From Pseudorasbora parva (taxonomy: Eukaryota; Chordata; Actinopteri; Cypriniformes; Gobionidae): 64,000 nt of DNA. The stretch lies in contig NC_090182.1 of the NCBI RefSeq assembly GCF_024679245.1, forward strand, positions 29,969,047 through 30,033,046. Direction: 5' to 3'. Under the pieces are notes generated by a model. It was not told the origin of the DNA, ran no database searches, and worked only from the letters and a program-made list of their open reading frames with translations. Position numbers and translations under genes: made by a program. This document shows, in pieces, positions 1-12,136 of the stretch (its first letter is position 1; every line of letters starts with the position of its first letter).

Positions 1-2020
1 TATATATATATCCTTGTTATAAAGACAAGATATCACATCAAGCAATCTAAGATTTTTTTCAGAAGGGGTATAGATGACAATATATACTAGTCATATATAT
101 ATTTATACAAGTCTCAAAATCCAAATTAATCAAAAAGTGTCGACTCACAAGCAAGTCAATGAATGTATGTGAGTCACTGGATCCACAAAAATATATCTTA
201 CTCGTTGCACGCAAAAATTCTGACCAACATTAATACAAAATTGCATTTTGTTATGTCTCTATTTGTACAAAATGCTGCACATTCATGTAACAAATCTGGA
301 TTTTGCACACACAAGTTGTAAAGTATTAGTTTAAACGCAGAAATTAACATTTGGTAGCATACGTAAGTCATTATAGCAGGGGTTATTAGACTCTGATGTT
401 GGACTATAAAATAACCTTATAAAATTCATATACTCCATGGTTGAAAACATAGCGCATAAGTACATAGTATAGTGCTCCATTTGGGACACAACTCATGTCT
501 ATTGTAATCTAACACATGGCTCTTTTTAGTCAGTTCTTTTAAATTAATATGTTATAAAACTCAAACATAGGGGTCACTGACTGAATTAGACTCAGACAAA
601 GTGTTAAAAGAATCATAAATGAACCAAAAACATTTGAGCAGATTTCAAATCCTAACAACAATTCCTTATGATCCACATCTTCATATGAACATTGAAAGCA
701 GCTGACATGCCATGTCAGAGTAAAGCAATGCGCAGTACAGCACAAATATTGCTCAGCTGTCAAGCAAGAATTATTTGATTTCTCAAGGTGGATACAAGTT
801 TAAATGGACTATTCAAATACACCATAACTTGGTAATGCAAGTTAAGTGGCTGATAAAGAATGTATTATTTGTCAATAAAAAAAGACCACGGTACAACCTG
901 ACCTTTTCTTTCTTTTATTTTTCTTTTTTTGGTGGAAAAATTATAAAGCAGCTCAGAAAAAGCTTTGATATTATGGCCCAGGCCCGCACAACATTTTCAT
1001 GAATACCTTATTAGATTTCAATGACACATTCACACAACAGCCACTTCAAAGAGTGATGGTTTCCAATAATCCAGGTATCAAATGAATCTGAATGAACATA
1101 TCTTTGCCTCTTGTTGACAGATAAAAACACCAAAGAAACGGTTGCCCTTTTGATGATGAAATCACGGGAAACACCAACAAATATCTGCAAATAGCCACGA
1201 ATCAAAGCAAATGCTTAAAGACAAATGACTGGTTCAAATAAACACAACACAAAGGATCGTCTGTGTACACACTCGTGCTTAATCACATTAATGAAAATTC
1301 ATTCACACACTGAAATACGTCTTCATTAGCATTTATGTTTCATGTGATTATGACTGTGACAGACGGGTCTGACCTGATTCAACGCTCTCTCCACCTCCAG
1401 ACAAAAGAGATATATGAAGGGACATACTAGTATGGACGTTCTATGATGTACCTATATTTGAATGGAAACAGGAGGCTATAAATACAGGCAGGTGTGGTGA
1501 AGGGAAGGGTCAGCACTTTGGGGAACCTGTGACGCAAGGGCTCTCTGCTGATGAGGAAGTGAAGCATGACGCCGAGAGTGAATCTGTCAGCAGCTCTAAA
1601 GTTATAGCTTCCCCCATCATCCCACTCGCTTTATGTGAAACCGTCCAAATCACTCTGCAACTCTGCCCTGATAATACCGCAAAGAATGAGAGTCATTTCC
1701 TGTGATATTTTAGTAGGGAACGCCCAACGCCTTTAAATCTTAATTTCGCTAGTCTGTGCGCATATTCATGGGGGTATAGATGTAAATATTATCTAGAAAT
1801 AAGATTAATTGAGGTGCACATATCCTTGCAATATCTGTTCAGTGCATTTTATTCTGCTTTGTCCAAATATATAACTGGTCCTCGAGCCTCTCAAATTTCC
1901 ACGTGAAACCCAACAAGAGCTGCCGTATTCCAGACGTATAACGAAGGCCAAGGGGAATAGAGGTCATTGAGCTGCTCAGGTTGTAGTCCTAAAACCCAGA
2001 GGACAATTTGCATTTTGAAT
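1..2020. other. AT-rich stretch with no recognisable gene
   Basis: I see no exon-like reading frame with splice signals and no clear transposon ends here. It opens in a short TA tract (1-11) and holds one copy of a 52-bp direct repeat (29-80). A TATA-like string lies near 1477-1486, but nothing coding follows it. Short open frames at 539-763, 775-1002 and 1011-1205 have no protein-like composition and look like chance. Confidence 0.6.
29..80 (+). repeat. 52-bp direct repeat, copy 1
   Basis: This segment recurs in the same orientation at 4797-4847, identical except for one T in a T-run. The copies lie about 4.77 kb apart and bracket the (TA)n tract and the fold-back hAT-like element. They do not touch the ends of that element, so they are not its target duplication. 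A segmental duplication or fragments of an unrecognised repeat are the likeliest explanations. Confidence 0.85.
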
Positions 2021-2245
2021 CATGGGTTAGCATTAACTTCTTGAGCAATTTGAGCTACAGTAGCTCGTCTGTTTGATCAGACCACACGGGCCAGCCTTCG
2101 CTCCCCACGTGCATCAATGAGCCAAAGCCGCCCGTGACCCTGTCGTCCCCACTGTTCCTTCCTTGGACCACTTTTGATAGATACTGACCACTGCACAATG
2201 GGAACACCCCACAAGAGCTGCAGGTTTGGAGTTGCTCTTTGTCTA
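2021..2245 (-). pseudogene. Tc1-like transposase fragment (DNA-binding region)
   Basis: The minus strand reads through part of a Tc1/mariner transposase: a segment resembling the second helix-turn-helix, a GRQGHGR linker, then LIDARGERRLARVV and, after a stop, an NRRATVAQIAQEVN-like stretch. In this family that order belongs to the N-terminal DNA-binding half. The catalytic DDE half and both terminal inverted repeats are missing. The HTH and linker parts are in different frames (shift near 2140), and a stop lies near 2075, so nothing functional can be made. The adjacent (TA)n tract may have destroyed the upstream end. Assignment to Tc1-like is firm; the subfamily is not resolved. Confidence 0.75.
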
Positions 2246-2284
2246 GTCATTATTATGTAGCCTATATATACACACACATATACA

Positions 2285-2480
<196 letters not shown>

Positions 2481-2637
2481 TCTGTGAATAACATAACTTC
2501 TTAAAACCTTACTGACCTAAAACTTTTAGCAGTAGTATATAAAGTGAAAAAATACTGTATAAAAACAAACCAACATACTGACTCAAACACACTCTGAATA
2601 CAAAGTGTGATTCATTTGTTATCTGATGTGTAGAAAC

Positions 2638-4774
2638 TAGGGGTGTAACGATACGCGTATTCGTATTGAACCGTTCGGTACGAGGCTTTCGGTTCGGTAC
2701 GCGGTACGCATTATGTACCGAACGGTTCTTGGACTAATTAATTAGATTTGGAAAATAAAAAAGTGTGTGAAATATAATAATATGCGTTCAACAAGGTAGC
2801 CCAATAACCAAAACGACATAACAGGCAATGCCCCTGACACCGCCGAAGTGAAAGAAAAAAAAAACACCAAATATGTTTTAGGCTGCTCAGTCAGGTGCTC
2901 GCTTACGCCCGTTTCACACATGCTCCGTCTGCAGTGCGTGTGCGGTGCGTGTTGCGTTGCGTGTGCGTTGCAGGAGCCCCACACCCTGTAGTCCTTTCAC
3001 ATATTCTGCGTTTGCAGTCCGCAACTGATCCGCTTTTACATACCACAAACACAGCATTTATTAATGATTTTTTTATTTAAAATCCAGAAGTTGTTATTAA
3101 TCTTGGCTCATCAGAATTGCAATTCTCTTTGTTTAATCTTTCTGAGTAGACAGGTTAACGTAGGCTACAAGCCTACATTTAAACAACACTTTTTCAATTC
3201 ATTAATTCATATTTATATATTAATATACTTTAGATTTAGCTCACACAAAAGGCAAAACATTTAAACAGGTTATAGCCTAAAATCATAAACATTTTAAATT
3301 AGAAACTTAGAATAGGCTATTCAAAAACAGCCGACTCTCGTCTTTTCTTTCGTTTTTAAACCCTTTGAAAAGAAATCCTGCAGGTCAAAAATAACTGCAT
3401 TTCACCTCCAAGAAAGTACGAGTGCTCTCCATTATGGCACATTTTTTACCTAAATGCCAGGTAAGGTGTCGTTTTGTTGCTTTACTTGAGAAAAAAAGCC
3501 ATGTGTTGACTTTGAAACAAGAGTATATTTTAAATGATATGCATCCGTGTTGAAATTACTAGATTTTCGCGTCAGTACATGTTTATTTTAATGCGAACAA
3601 TGTTCTATCATTTTAATGCAGCACGCAGCGCAGCGCAGCAAAAAATAGACTCGGTACGAAAACGATCCGTGCACTGCTGCAGACGCAACGCTCCTGGAAC
3701 GGACTGACGGACAGCACCCGCGTGCAGTGTGAAAGCTGCCATCCTCCCATACCCATGTTAACGGATGACAGCTTTCAAACTGCACGCGGGTGCTGTCCGT
3801 CAGTCCGTTCCAGGAGCGTTGCGTCTGCAGCAGTGCACGGATCGTTTTCGTACAGAGTCTATTTTTTGCTGCGCTGCGGTGCTGCATTAAAGTGGTAGAA
3901 CATTGTTCGCATTAAAATAAACATGTACTGACGCGAAAATCTAGTAATTTCACCACAGATGCATCTCATTTAAAATATACTCTTGTTTCAAAGTCAACAC
4001 ATGGCTTTTTTTTTTTCTCAAGTAAAGCAACAAAACGACACCTTACCTGGCATTTAGGTTAAAAAAAATGTGCCATAATGGAGAGCACTCGTACTTTCTT
4101 GGAGGTGAAAAGCAAAGTTCTTTTTGACCTGCAGGATTTCTTTTAAAAGGGTGTAAAAACGAAAGTAAAGACTAGAGTCGGCTGTTTTTGAATAGACTAT
4201 TGTAAGTTTCTAATTTAAAATGTTTGTGATTTAAGGCTAAACTATGTTTAAATGTTTTGCCACTTGTGTGAGCTAAATCTAAAGTATATAAATATGAATA
4301 AATGAATTTAATAAAATGTTGTTTAAATGTAGTAGGCTACGTAACCTGACTTCTATTAAAGAGTAAACAAAGAAAATTGGAATTCTGACGAGGCATGTTC
4401 AGTAAAAACTTTTGGATTTTAAATAAAAAATAATGAATAAATGCTGTTTGTGATATGCAACAGCGGATCAGTTGCGGACTGCAAACGCAGCATATGTAAA
4501 GCACTACAGGGTGTGGGGCTCCTGCAACGCAACACGCACCTAATGTAAAGAGCTAATGTCTTATTCCTGTAACTACATAGAAGATGGGTAAAATCATACA
4601 ACAACAAAAAATCATACTTTGTTAGTTTTAATAAAATAATAATAAAAAAGGTAATTTCTGCCAATTTTTTCTTTTTGCTGTATCTAAAACATACCGAACC
4701 GTACCGAACCGAACCGTGACACCAGTGTATCGTATCGAACCGAACCGTGAATTTTGTGAACCGTTACACCCCTA
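2638..4774. mobile_element. Giant fold-back hAT-like non-autonomous element
   Basis: The ends are TAGGGGTGTAACG (2638-2650) and its exact complement CGTTACACCCCTA (4762-4774), flanked by a perfect 8-bp direct duplication GTAGAAAC (2630-2637 and 4775-4782). An 8-bp duplication with TA(G)GGG-type ends is the hallmark of the hAT superfamily. Nearly the whole element is one inverted repeat: arms 2638-3744 and 3763-4774 fold around an 18-nt loop (3745-3762). The arms differ by small indels and substitutions. A GC-rich patch with GTGCGT-type repeats lies in the left arm near 2935-2975. No transposase is encoded; movement would have needed a hAT transposase in trans. A degraded copy of its right end occurs at 37555-37630. 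Confidence 0.9.
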
Positions 4775-4796
4775 GTAGAAACGTAAGTATTTACAT

Positions 4797-4847
4797 GATA
4801 TCACATCAAGCAATCTAAGATTTTTTCAGAAGGGGTATAGATGACAA
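4797..4847 (+). repeat. 52-bp direct repeat, copy 2
   Basis: Second copy of the repeat at 29-80, one T shorter. It begins 15 bp after the right target duplication of the fold-back hAT-like element. Confidence 0.85.
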
Positions 4848-5689
4848 AGTGTCTAGAACAAAGCTAAATCATGGCCGCTTCTGCTACACAATGCTCAAAA
4901 TTACCCTAGGAGGCAGCCAAATGGAAGTTGAAGAGATAAATGGCAGTTGTAAAATAATGAAATATGAATGTTGCTGACACTAGTTTGTGTGTAGGGGACG
5001 TGAGGGCACAAGACTGATAAATACCCCCGTATGCGATTAAACTGCCCACTTTGATTTTACTGCTAACACTCATCAAACATCCTGCAGGCCAAGCTGTATT
5101 TCTCAGACACGGAGGAGAGAAATTAAGTGTCACCATATCCCTGCGTCGAATAAATGAAATGTTGCCTTCAATAATATCCAGGGCTTATATTTGGCAGAAG
5201 GCTCATTTTCATGTTTATAACTTTAGTCAAGTGCTCCATTTCATTTGCAATTGCCATTCCAGTCCAAAGTGTATTAGAAAGTCAAAGTATTTATTTATTT
5301 TTAGAATCTTCTTTTGAAAAAAATACCTTCATAATATGACACAAAAAGGGTTTTAATTAGCCAATAGCTAGTAAATTACAATTTCACTCGCATGTGATTG
5401 AGTTAGAGGCTAAATAAAATAGGTTAGTGCAGATATACATTTCATTACGTGCTGAGTTTTATGCATCGGCTGAGAATGCCCTCTTTTGCTTTCTGTCATG
5501 TTGGGTGTATGTGTGTGAGAGGAAGCAACAGAGGGCATTCTCATCCAAAGAGGGGCTTGCATATGCTACGTAAAGAGAACTGTCATACTTGATCTAAATG
5601 CAGGGCTCAGCAATAAGGATTGCCTGATGGCCAAGATTTGACGATACTGTCACTGTTCCGATTGGGCAAGTGCTGCATCGTGGTGCTGG
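4848..5689. other. No gene recognised; contains a short hairpin
   Basis: AT-rich sequence without convincing coding potential. Opposed open frames at 4906-5136 and 5051-5317 have no recognisable domain and no splice context. The only structure noted is the hairpin at 5471-5543. Confidence 0.55.
5471..5543. repeat. Short inverted repeat (hairpin)
   Basis: TGAGAATGCCCTCT at 5471-5484 is the exact complement of 5530-5543, and pairing extends imperfectly inward through a TTGCTTTC/GGAAGCAA segment. The loop is about 27 nt. It may be the remnant of a tiny MITE; no target duplication is obvious. Confidence 0.7.
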
Positions 5690-5945
5690 GCGGTATGAAC
5701 AAAAATTATATCACTGTTTTTTGTTTTGTTTTGTTTTGTTTTGTCAAAATTATACTGGTTTTGCAGTATATGACGGTTTTTACATACAAAATTTATAATA
5801 GTTTTTTTTTTTTTTTTTTTTTGTCAAAATGATACTGGCTTTGCAGTAAATTACAGTATTTATATGCAACATTTATAACACTGTTTTTTTTTTTTTTTTT
5901 TGGTCAAAATTATACTGTTTTTATTTTATTTTATTAGAATTGACA
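5690..5945. repeat. 80-bp tandem repeat with poly-T tracts
   Basis: The string TGTCAAAAT(T/G)ATACTG recurs at about 5742, 5822 and (as TGGTCAAAATTATACTG) 5901, an exact 80-bp spacing. Each unit also carries a TTGCAGTA...TACAGT-like core, an ATTTATAA(T/C)A string and a run of T. It begins after a GGGCGGTATGAAC segment that resembles the end of a dispersed fish repeat. Two full units and part of a third are visible. Confidence 0.8.
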
Positions 5946-8318
5946 TAGAATGACTGGACTTGGAAAAATTCCACACTGCAATTGATACAGGTTAGCAAAG
6001 CCCCACAAAATGATGCTGCAGGGAGACAAGAAAAACAATAATATCACCAGTCTCTGAACAAATGACACATGTCCGTTTAACAAAGAAAGAATAAAGACAT
6101 AGTTACTTTTTTTCCATTCTTCTTTGAATTTTCAGTCTACATCGTCTTCGATGATATCAGAATAATCCATCGTGTTCTTAATCACAGCTGTATCAGTTTT
6201 ATCCTTACTGGCACATTTATTTATTTTGAAGAAGATGAGATTCAATATGTGCACATACACAGTGCTGGTCCGAGTTTAGAGCACTAGAGCATATGAAATA
6301 TGTCCATAAAAAACGCACTCACTCCTGTCTGTATCTGATCTATGTTCCACGTGGGGAGCGTTCTTAAACTCATCGTGTCCCCGCATATTGATTGAATTCT
6401 CTGCTGTAATGTGATCTCAGCTGTGTCCTCACTGTGCAACAGTGAAAAGGGACCTCTCTCAAACAGTGTGGCCCTGAGTCACGTTCCGAACGCTGTTTAA
6501 GCAACATAGACCAGTATTAAAAATTAATATAAACCAACCAGCAGCCAACTGTATTATAAATAAAACTGAAATTAAAATTGTATTACCCCAAAAAAGCTAT
6601 AAAACTTGAAGCAGTAATAAAGAACAAATAAATAATGTTTCTAAGCAGTTAAGCTTGGGGCACATAAGCAATTCAGAGAAAAAGAAGCTGTGGGAAAATG
6701 GCAGGTCCAATGGGACAGAGTGGAGAGTGTTAATCAGAACTCAAGAATTATCTCATCCCACATTATCTGCCGGTCTCCACACAACACACCGTGTGTTTCT
6801 ATCAAACTGTGGGAACTTTTACTTCTATGACCTCACTGACCACTACAGCAGCGAGTGTTCAGTACTGATAGTAGTTTCCTGCAGATGTTCCAAACGTTAC
6901 CTTGATGAAGCAGGCTGTTCGTGACTTGCTATTGTAACAAAGAGATACAACTTTTTTATTTTATTTTAACAAACTAACTAACTAATTAACTAACTAACTT
7001 TAAACTACCTTTAAAAATAAACTTTAGGCCACAAGAACAAGGGCAGGTCATTAGACTTTGAGAACATTTCTGGCATTCTCATAACTTCTAAGACAACCAG
7101 CGTCCTATTAAGTTTGACATGTCTTGTCAAGGTGGTCACTACATCTGGGTAATTGTGTGTGAAGAGCATGCTAATTGAACTTTGTGATGCTGGGCTATGA
7201 CAGCATTAACACCTCCGGGTATTACACCTTAATAAGGTTCAGAGAGCTCCATTCGGGGTCCAGTGCACTTTTAATTACGTGCACCTCAGTCAATGCTACA
7301 ACACCCATGAGATGGCACTGTTCCGTTCAGAAAACCTCAGGGCACTTAGAGGAGATGAGCAAGCATCCTGAACTGAGCTAGCAACTTGCATTACACAACT
7401 TTTCTTCAAAGTGAACTTAACATAAACTGATTTGAACTCATTTGATATATATTTCAAGTCACCAACAGTGCATACTTAAACTTCTTATAATGTGTAGTAG
7501 AAATACTATAATATGCAGACTAATGTAACTGAAGTAGATTTTATGTAAGCTAGAATGTACTGTGCTCTACTGTGAATAAGTCACGGCTGAAGGGCGTTGT
7601 TAGTGTGTGGAGTGCCTGCAAACCCTTCAGCCGTGACTTATTCATGATACAGCACAAGCCACGAGTACCTTATTGCATTTATAAAACAGTTACCACACAA
7701 TACAAACATTAAAGCCAAAAAAAAAAAAATGCTTCAATGCAACTTTCTTGACGTAAAATCACTAAAAAGCCTTCCTTCCGCTGGAAAAAAAAGTCCCTGA
7801 CCGTGAATAGCAACATAAGTTACATTATTATGCCATTAGATGGCTGCAGACTGTCTTTATGAGTGAGTCTTTTATATTGAAAGGACTGAAACTTGTTGGA
7901 AACACGGAGCAAGACACAACTGACAAATTCCTTGACTAGTGCTGTCAGTGTCAGGGCACAGGAAAAAAAACAAAACATGAACTGTTAAAAAGACAAGCTA
8001 TCACAGCCCGCATTTAAACAGATTTTTTTATTATGAACATAGGACTGCCTGAATGAAAATGTCATATCTAAATGCAGATAACACACTCAATCTTTCTATC
8101 GAACAATACTCTACATAATACACTAAGTTTAAGTGAAACTTATTAATGAGAAGAAACGCATGTTTACATTGCAGAGTGGTTGCTAAGGGTGTTGTGTAGT
8201 GACACATAGAACAGTTGGGTGAATAGGTCATTCAATTTTGAATAAAACACATCTATTGACCAATCAAAATCAAGGACTGGAACTTACCGTTTTATAAAAA
8301 AGATACACTACACACACA
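5946..8318. other. Single-copy-looking DNA, no gene recognised
   Basis: No exon or transposase is recognised. It contains a short (AACT)n tract near 6968-7000 and a strong hairpin at 7574-7643. Short frames at 6655-6924, 7175-7381 and 8031-8231 lack homology that I can recognise. Confidence 0.55.
7574..7643. repeat. Perfect 21-bp inverted repeat
   Basis: GAATAAGTCACGGCTGAAGGG at 7574-7594 pairs exactly with 7623-7643, leaving a 28-nt loop. The preserved perfect arms suggest a recently moved miniature element or a selected hairpin. Flanking target duplications are not evident. Confidence 0.85.
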
Positions 8319-9183
8319 TACACATTATATTGCCAGTAGTTTTGGGGATGCCTGCTTCCTATTCTTAATCTGTAGGGTTTAAGATGGTGTTGCCCACCTT
8401 TTGTAGCTATAACAGCTTCAACTCTTCTGGGAAGGCTTTGCACAAAGTTTAGGGTTAATGGGAATTTTTGACCATTCTTCTAGAAGTGCATTTGTGAGGT
8501 CAGGCACTTTTGGATGAGAGGCCGTGGCTCACAGTCTCCTCTGTTCTCTTGGGTTGAGGTCAGTACTTCGGCTTGCCAGACAAATATGATTCGTCACTGC
8601 AGAGAACACATCTCCACTGCTCTAGAGTCCAGTGGCACGTGGCGTGCTTTACACCACCGCATTCAATGCTTTGCATTGCAGTTGGTGATGTAAAGCTTTG
8701 ATGCAGCTGCTCGGCCATGAAAACCCATTCCATGAAGCTTTATACGCACTGTTCTTGAGCTAGTCTGAAGGCCACACAAAGTTTGGAGGTCTGTAACTAT
8801 TGACTCTACCGAAGGTTGGTGACTTCTGTGGACCTCAGCATGTGCTGACCCCGCTCTGTGATTTTACATGGCCTACCACTTCATGACTGAGTTTCTGTTG
8901 TTCCCAATTGCTTTATCCTTGTTATAATACCATTAACAGTTGACTGTGGAATATTTAGTAGTGAGGACATTTCACAAATAGACTCATAGCAGTGGTGGCA
9001 ACCGATCACGTTACAACGCTTGAATTCACTGAGCTCCTGAGAGCGACCCATTCTTTCAAAATAAAAATTGCAAAAGCAGTCTGCATGTCTAGGTGCTTGA
9101 TTCTATACACATGAGGTCATGGAAGTGATTGAAACACCTGAATTCAATGATTTGGATGGGTGTCCCAATACTTATATTTGTAT
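8319..9183 (-). mobile_element. Decayed Tc1-like transposon, internally deleted
   Basis: The right end (near 9155-9183) and left end (near 8322-8350) carry complementary ATATTGCCA.TA.TTTTGG / CC(A)ATACTTATAT-type terminal sequences. Minus-strand translation from about 9052 gives the Tc1-like start MGRSQELSEFKRCNVI, followed by a helix-turn-helix region (SLLNIPQSTVNGII) and SGRPCKITERGQ. A CSDES motif near 8585-8605 is the first catalytic Asp region. Directly after it the reading jumps to C-terminal sequence (near 8400-8545), so the second Asp and the catalytic Glu are deleted. Stops and frameshifts are frequent. An old, dead copy. Confidence 0.85.
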
Positions 9184-9744
9184 GCATAAGTAGTCTGACA
9201 ACAACCTGTATGCTCCTCACTGAGATCCAGAAGAACTGTGGCAATGTCTCCAAGACGCTTGAAGAAACCTACCTTTCTTGCCAATTTCCTTACCAGTAAT
9301 TTGAGGTTAGTAAGCTTAGTGTTTAGCATTTTTTATTTTATTTTGCCCAGGATGGTAAATCTGAATATATAGTTATATGTAATGTATTTAGACCTACAAC
9401 TGCATTTGACATTTTTAAGGGTGCTTTCACACTAGCACTTTAGGTGTGCACCCGGGTTTTGAATGATGTCAGAGTTTGGTTCATTTGGATGATGTGAATG
9501 CGCTCTTCCGAACTCGGGTGCGCAGCCGTGAATCGTACCCAAGTCCGCTTAAAAAGGTGGTCTGTGGCTCGGTTCAAGTGAAACGCTATTAATGACTTAT
9601 GATTTGATAAAAATGTGTGTTTTGTGTGCGTTTCACTCATGTACCTGACAAGCGTCACTGACATACTGCAAGAAGACTGCTGTAGATCTCCTTTCTGCTC
9701 ATCTTTAGCATTCTTTCGAGCATTTGCAGGACATTCATGCAAAG

Positions 9745-9900
9745 ATGGATACTGACTGGAGTGAGGACAGTAGCTTTAAAACAGAGCGGTCATCTAAAGT
9801 AGAGGACTTTTCTCCACCACCTTCACCTAAAGTGGAGGAGGGTGAAATGTCTGTAGACACGGAGCCTTATCAATCGAGCCGCTGGCTCAAACTGCGTTAA
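9745..9900 (+). CDS. Small acidic ORF inside the Harbinger-like element
   Basis: A 51-codon frame from ATG to TAA starts MDTDWSEDSSFKTERSSKVE and continues through a Pro/Ser-rich PPPSPKVEEGE segment to an EPYQSSRWLKLR end. Its acidic, Ser/Pro-rich composition is more protein-like than other short frames nearby. The EPYQ tail is reminiscent of short N-terminal segments of transposon-associated proteins common in fish, but this is an impression, not a match. It lies about 330 bp inside the left end, where a Harbinger element could carry its Myb-like gene or its first exon. It may be an exon remnant truncated by later insertions. Function unknown. Confidence 0.3.
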   Translation: MDTDWSEDSSFKTERSSKVEDFSPPPSPKVEEGEMSVDTEPYQSSRWLKLR

Positions 9901-10950
9901 CTCCCGATGCCGATGATGCTTTCATTCATTCATTTATTCATGCTAGCGAAGCAGCAGCGCAAGAGAGAATGAGACCACTAACTAATAAATGAACATTGAA
10001 CAGCCATATCCTTATACTGAATGCCACTAAAAAAGCACAGGACCAATAAGTTCAAACCTAATAGACTATTACAACAGATTTCCTCAAAAAAAAGTTAGAC
10101 TATAAAGTTATAGGCCAGCACGTTATGGTATTGTTGTTCATTACCACGGCAAACATTTGCGTGTCAGGGTTTGTCTGAAAGCGTCTGAAGTATAAAAAAA
10201 TGTATCTGTAGACATGACGGCCAGCAGAATATCACAAGAAAAGCTTTACATGTACTTACAACTGCATTATTTATCTGTATTTTCTTCACTAGGATTTTGA
10301 AAGCAAATGACGAGAAAGTTTAATTCATAATGTTTCTACTTCATGTAACACGAGCGCTCATACTGGACTGAAGCCGTTCTCATCAGGTGATCACGGGAAA
10401 ACATTTCTTAGGGCGTGGTGAGCTCGTGCCAGGGCCGTGGATAGTGAGCCGTTGGAAGTACCATCCTACGTCACGAAGCACTACAACGTCCAATAGGAAA
10501 ATTCGACTGCAGTAGCCACCGTTCAACCTTAAGAGGGCAGCACTAAGATGTTTTTACACCATATATTATAGAATTAAAACACTTTATACGTAAATGTCAA
10601 AACATTTACTCGAATTAATAAACAGCATTAATAAAGCCCCAGTCTTGCAGATCATTAACTCAAAAAAGTTGGTTTAGGGTTTAGTTACCTTTTAAAGGAC
10701 TGCGTATGAGGGGAGATGAGTCAAGCGGTGTTCAAAGTAAAATAACATGAATCCCTTAATTCATAAAATTTGTTTAACATAACAGTAATGCACAATTGAG
10801 ATAACCTCAAATAAGATGTTAAGAGATTTTATGTATGCATATATGTAGTTTAAACTTGGCGCTAAGTAGAGACAAACTCACTGAAAGAGTCAGTCAGGTA
10901 ATAAGTCATGTCACAATAAAGATGTAACTTCACATGAATTAAATAAAACA

Positions 10951-11620
10951 TCCATGAATGAGAGCATGTTGGAAATAACAGCGCCAAACTTATTTCTCTC
11001 TCTGTGTAATTCTCAGTTGCGTTACGCAATCCAAGCCCCTTTGATGAGGTGCATGATTACGTTACTGTTGATCATCTGTCCGTCATCATCTAAAGCCCAC
11101 CCTGATGATTTCATTGGTCCGAACAGTTAAGGCCAGACCGAACTGCTCGACCTAAAAATTTTGTGGGCGGGGCTAAGTCCAGGCTACCCTTCACAGAGTT
11201 GTTGCTCCGGTTGCTCCAGCATAGGCTATAGTCACCGTATGTAAACAAGACCGACTCGTTTAAAACTCCTAAATAATATTAACGTCTGCTATATAACATT
11301 TATATAATACACATCTAATTATTTACAGCTCCATGAAAATGAATTATTACGCCATGAATAAGAGCATGTTGGAAATAAAAGCGAACTTATTTCTGTCTCT
11401 GTTTATGCTCAGTCGTGTTCAGCTGTTCTCTCACGGAGTTGTTGCTCCAGCATATAGCTAGTCAGTAAACAAGACAACCTCATTTAAAACTCCTTAAATT
11501 ATATTAAATTCTGCTATGTAACATTTAACATTAACAATTCAATGTTTTATAATAAGCATCAAATTAATTACAGCACCATGAAAATGAATTATTATTGCCT
11601 ATCTCCGCGAGACGTGTAAG
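10951..11620 (+). repeat. Tandem duplication, about 240-bp unit
   Basis: AGAGCATGTTGGAAATAA, GAGTTGTTGCTCC and TTTAAAACTCCT each occur twice in the same order; GAGTTGTTGCTCC starts at about 11196 and 11436, a 240-bp offset. The first unit is interrupted by a TAGCCTG-element fragment at 11029-11187, so the duplication predates that insertion or copied from the empty allele. Confidence 0.75.
11029..11187 (-). repeat. TAGCCTG-element fragment
   Basis: This segment matches the terminal 160 bp or so of the complete elements at 12137-12855 (opposite orientation) and 42720-43509 (same orientation). Shared landmarks are AAGCCCCTTTGATGA, GATTTCATTGGTCCGAACAG and GGCGGGGCTAAGT, and it ends in a degenerate CCAGGCTA. 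It lacks the rest of the element. Confidence 0.8.
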
Positions 11621-12136
11621 TTAAACGCAGAGATGAAAACAGCAATCTATCATCAGCATTTCATAAACACAGACATTCATTTTGATACCGTACTAGATGA
11701 GATTGACTCTTGAAAAAAAAAAAAAAAAAAAACCCGCGAATACATCAGCCTTTACAATGTTTGCATATTCCAGAGAATATTCACTCTTTAGTCTATTAAA
11801 CACATAAACCTTTTTAAAATGAATGTTTATATTTATGCTCATTGTTAAGGGGAGTTGATAGATTTAACTCTCAATTATGTTCTCCATTTGAAAACATTAG
11901 ACTTTATAAATGTATTTTGCCTGTTATTAATATGGCTGTATTTATAAATAAAAAGGTAAAACAGCATTAATGTTAAAAAAGACTTTGCACTGTATTAAAA
12001 AAAAAAAAAATGTTGTTATTGATGTAAATGTATTTTTATCTGTATGTAAGGGACTGAAACTGCAAAAATGACAGTGTTTAAAAAGCTCAGTTCAGTGCAC
12101 ATATCGGCACATAAACATGCAAATAATCGGCATCGG

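Noticed and set aside
1477..1486. TATA-box-like string
   Set aside because: AT-rich DNA gives such strings often; no downstream exon or CpG enrichment. The string at 60744-60753 is rejected likewise.
3588..3887. 99-codon minus-strand frame
   Set aside because: Spans the centre of the fold-back hAT-like palindrome; it is open by chance in GC-rich arms and has no domain.
5690..5945. CRISPR-like regular spacing
   Set aside because: Units are contiguous 80-bp tandem copies with poly-T and no unique spacers, in a vertebrate genome.
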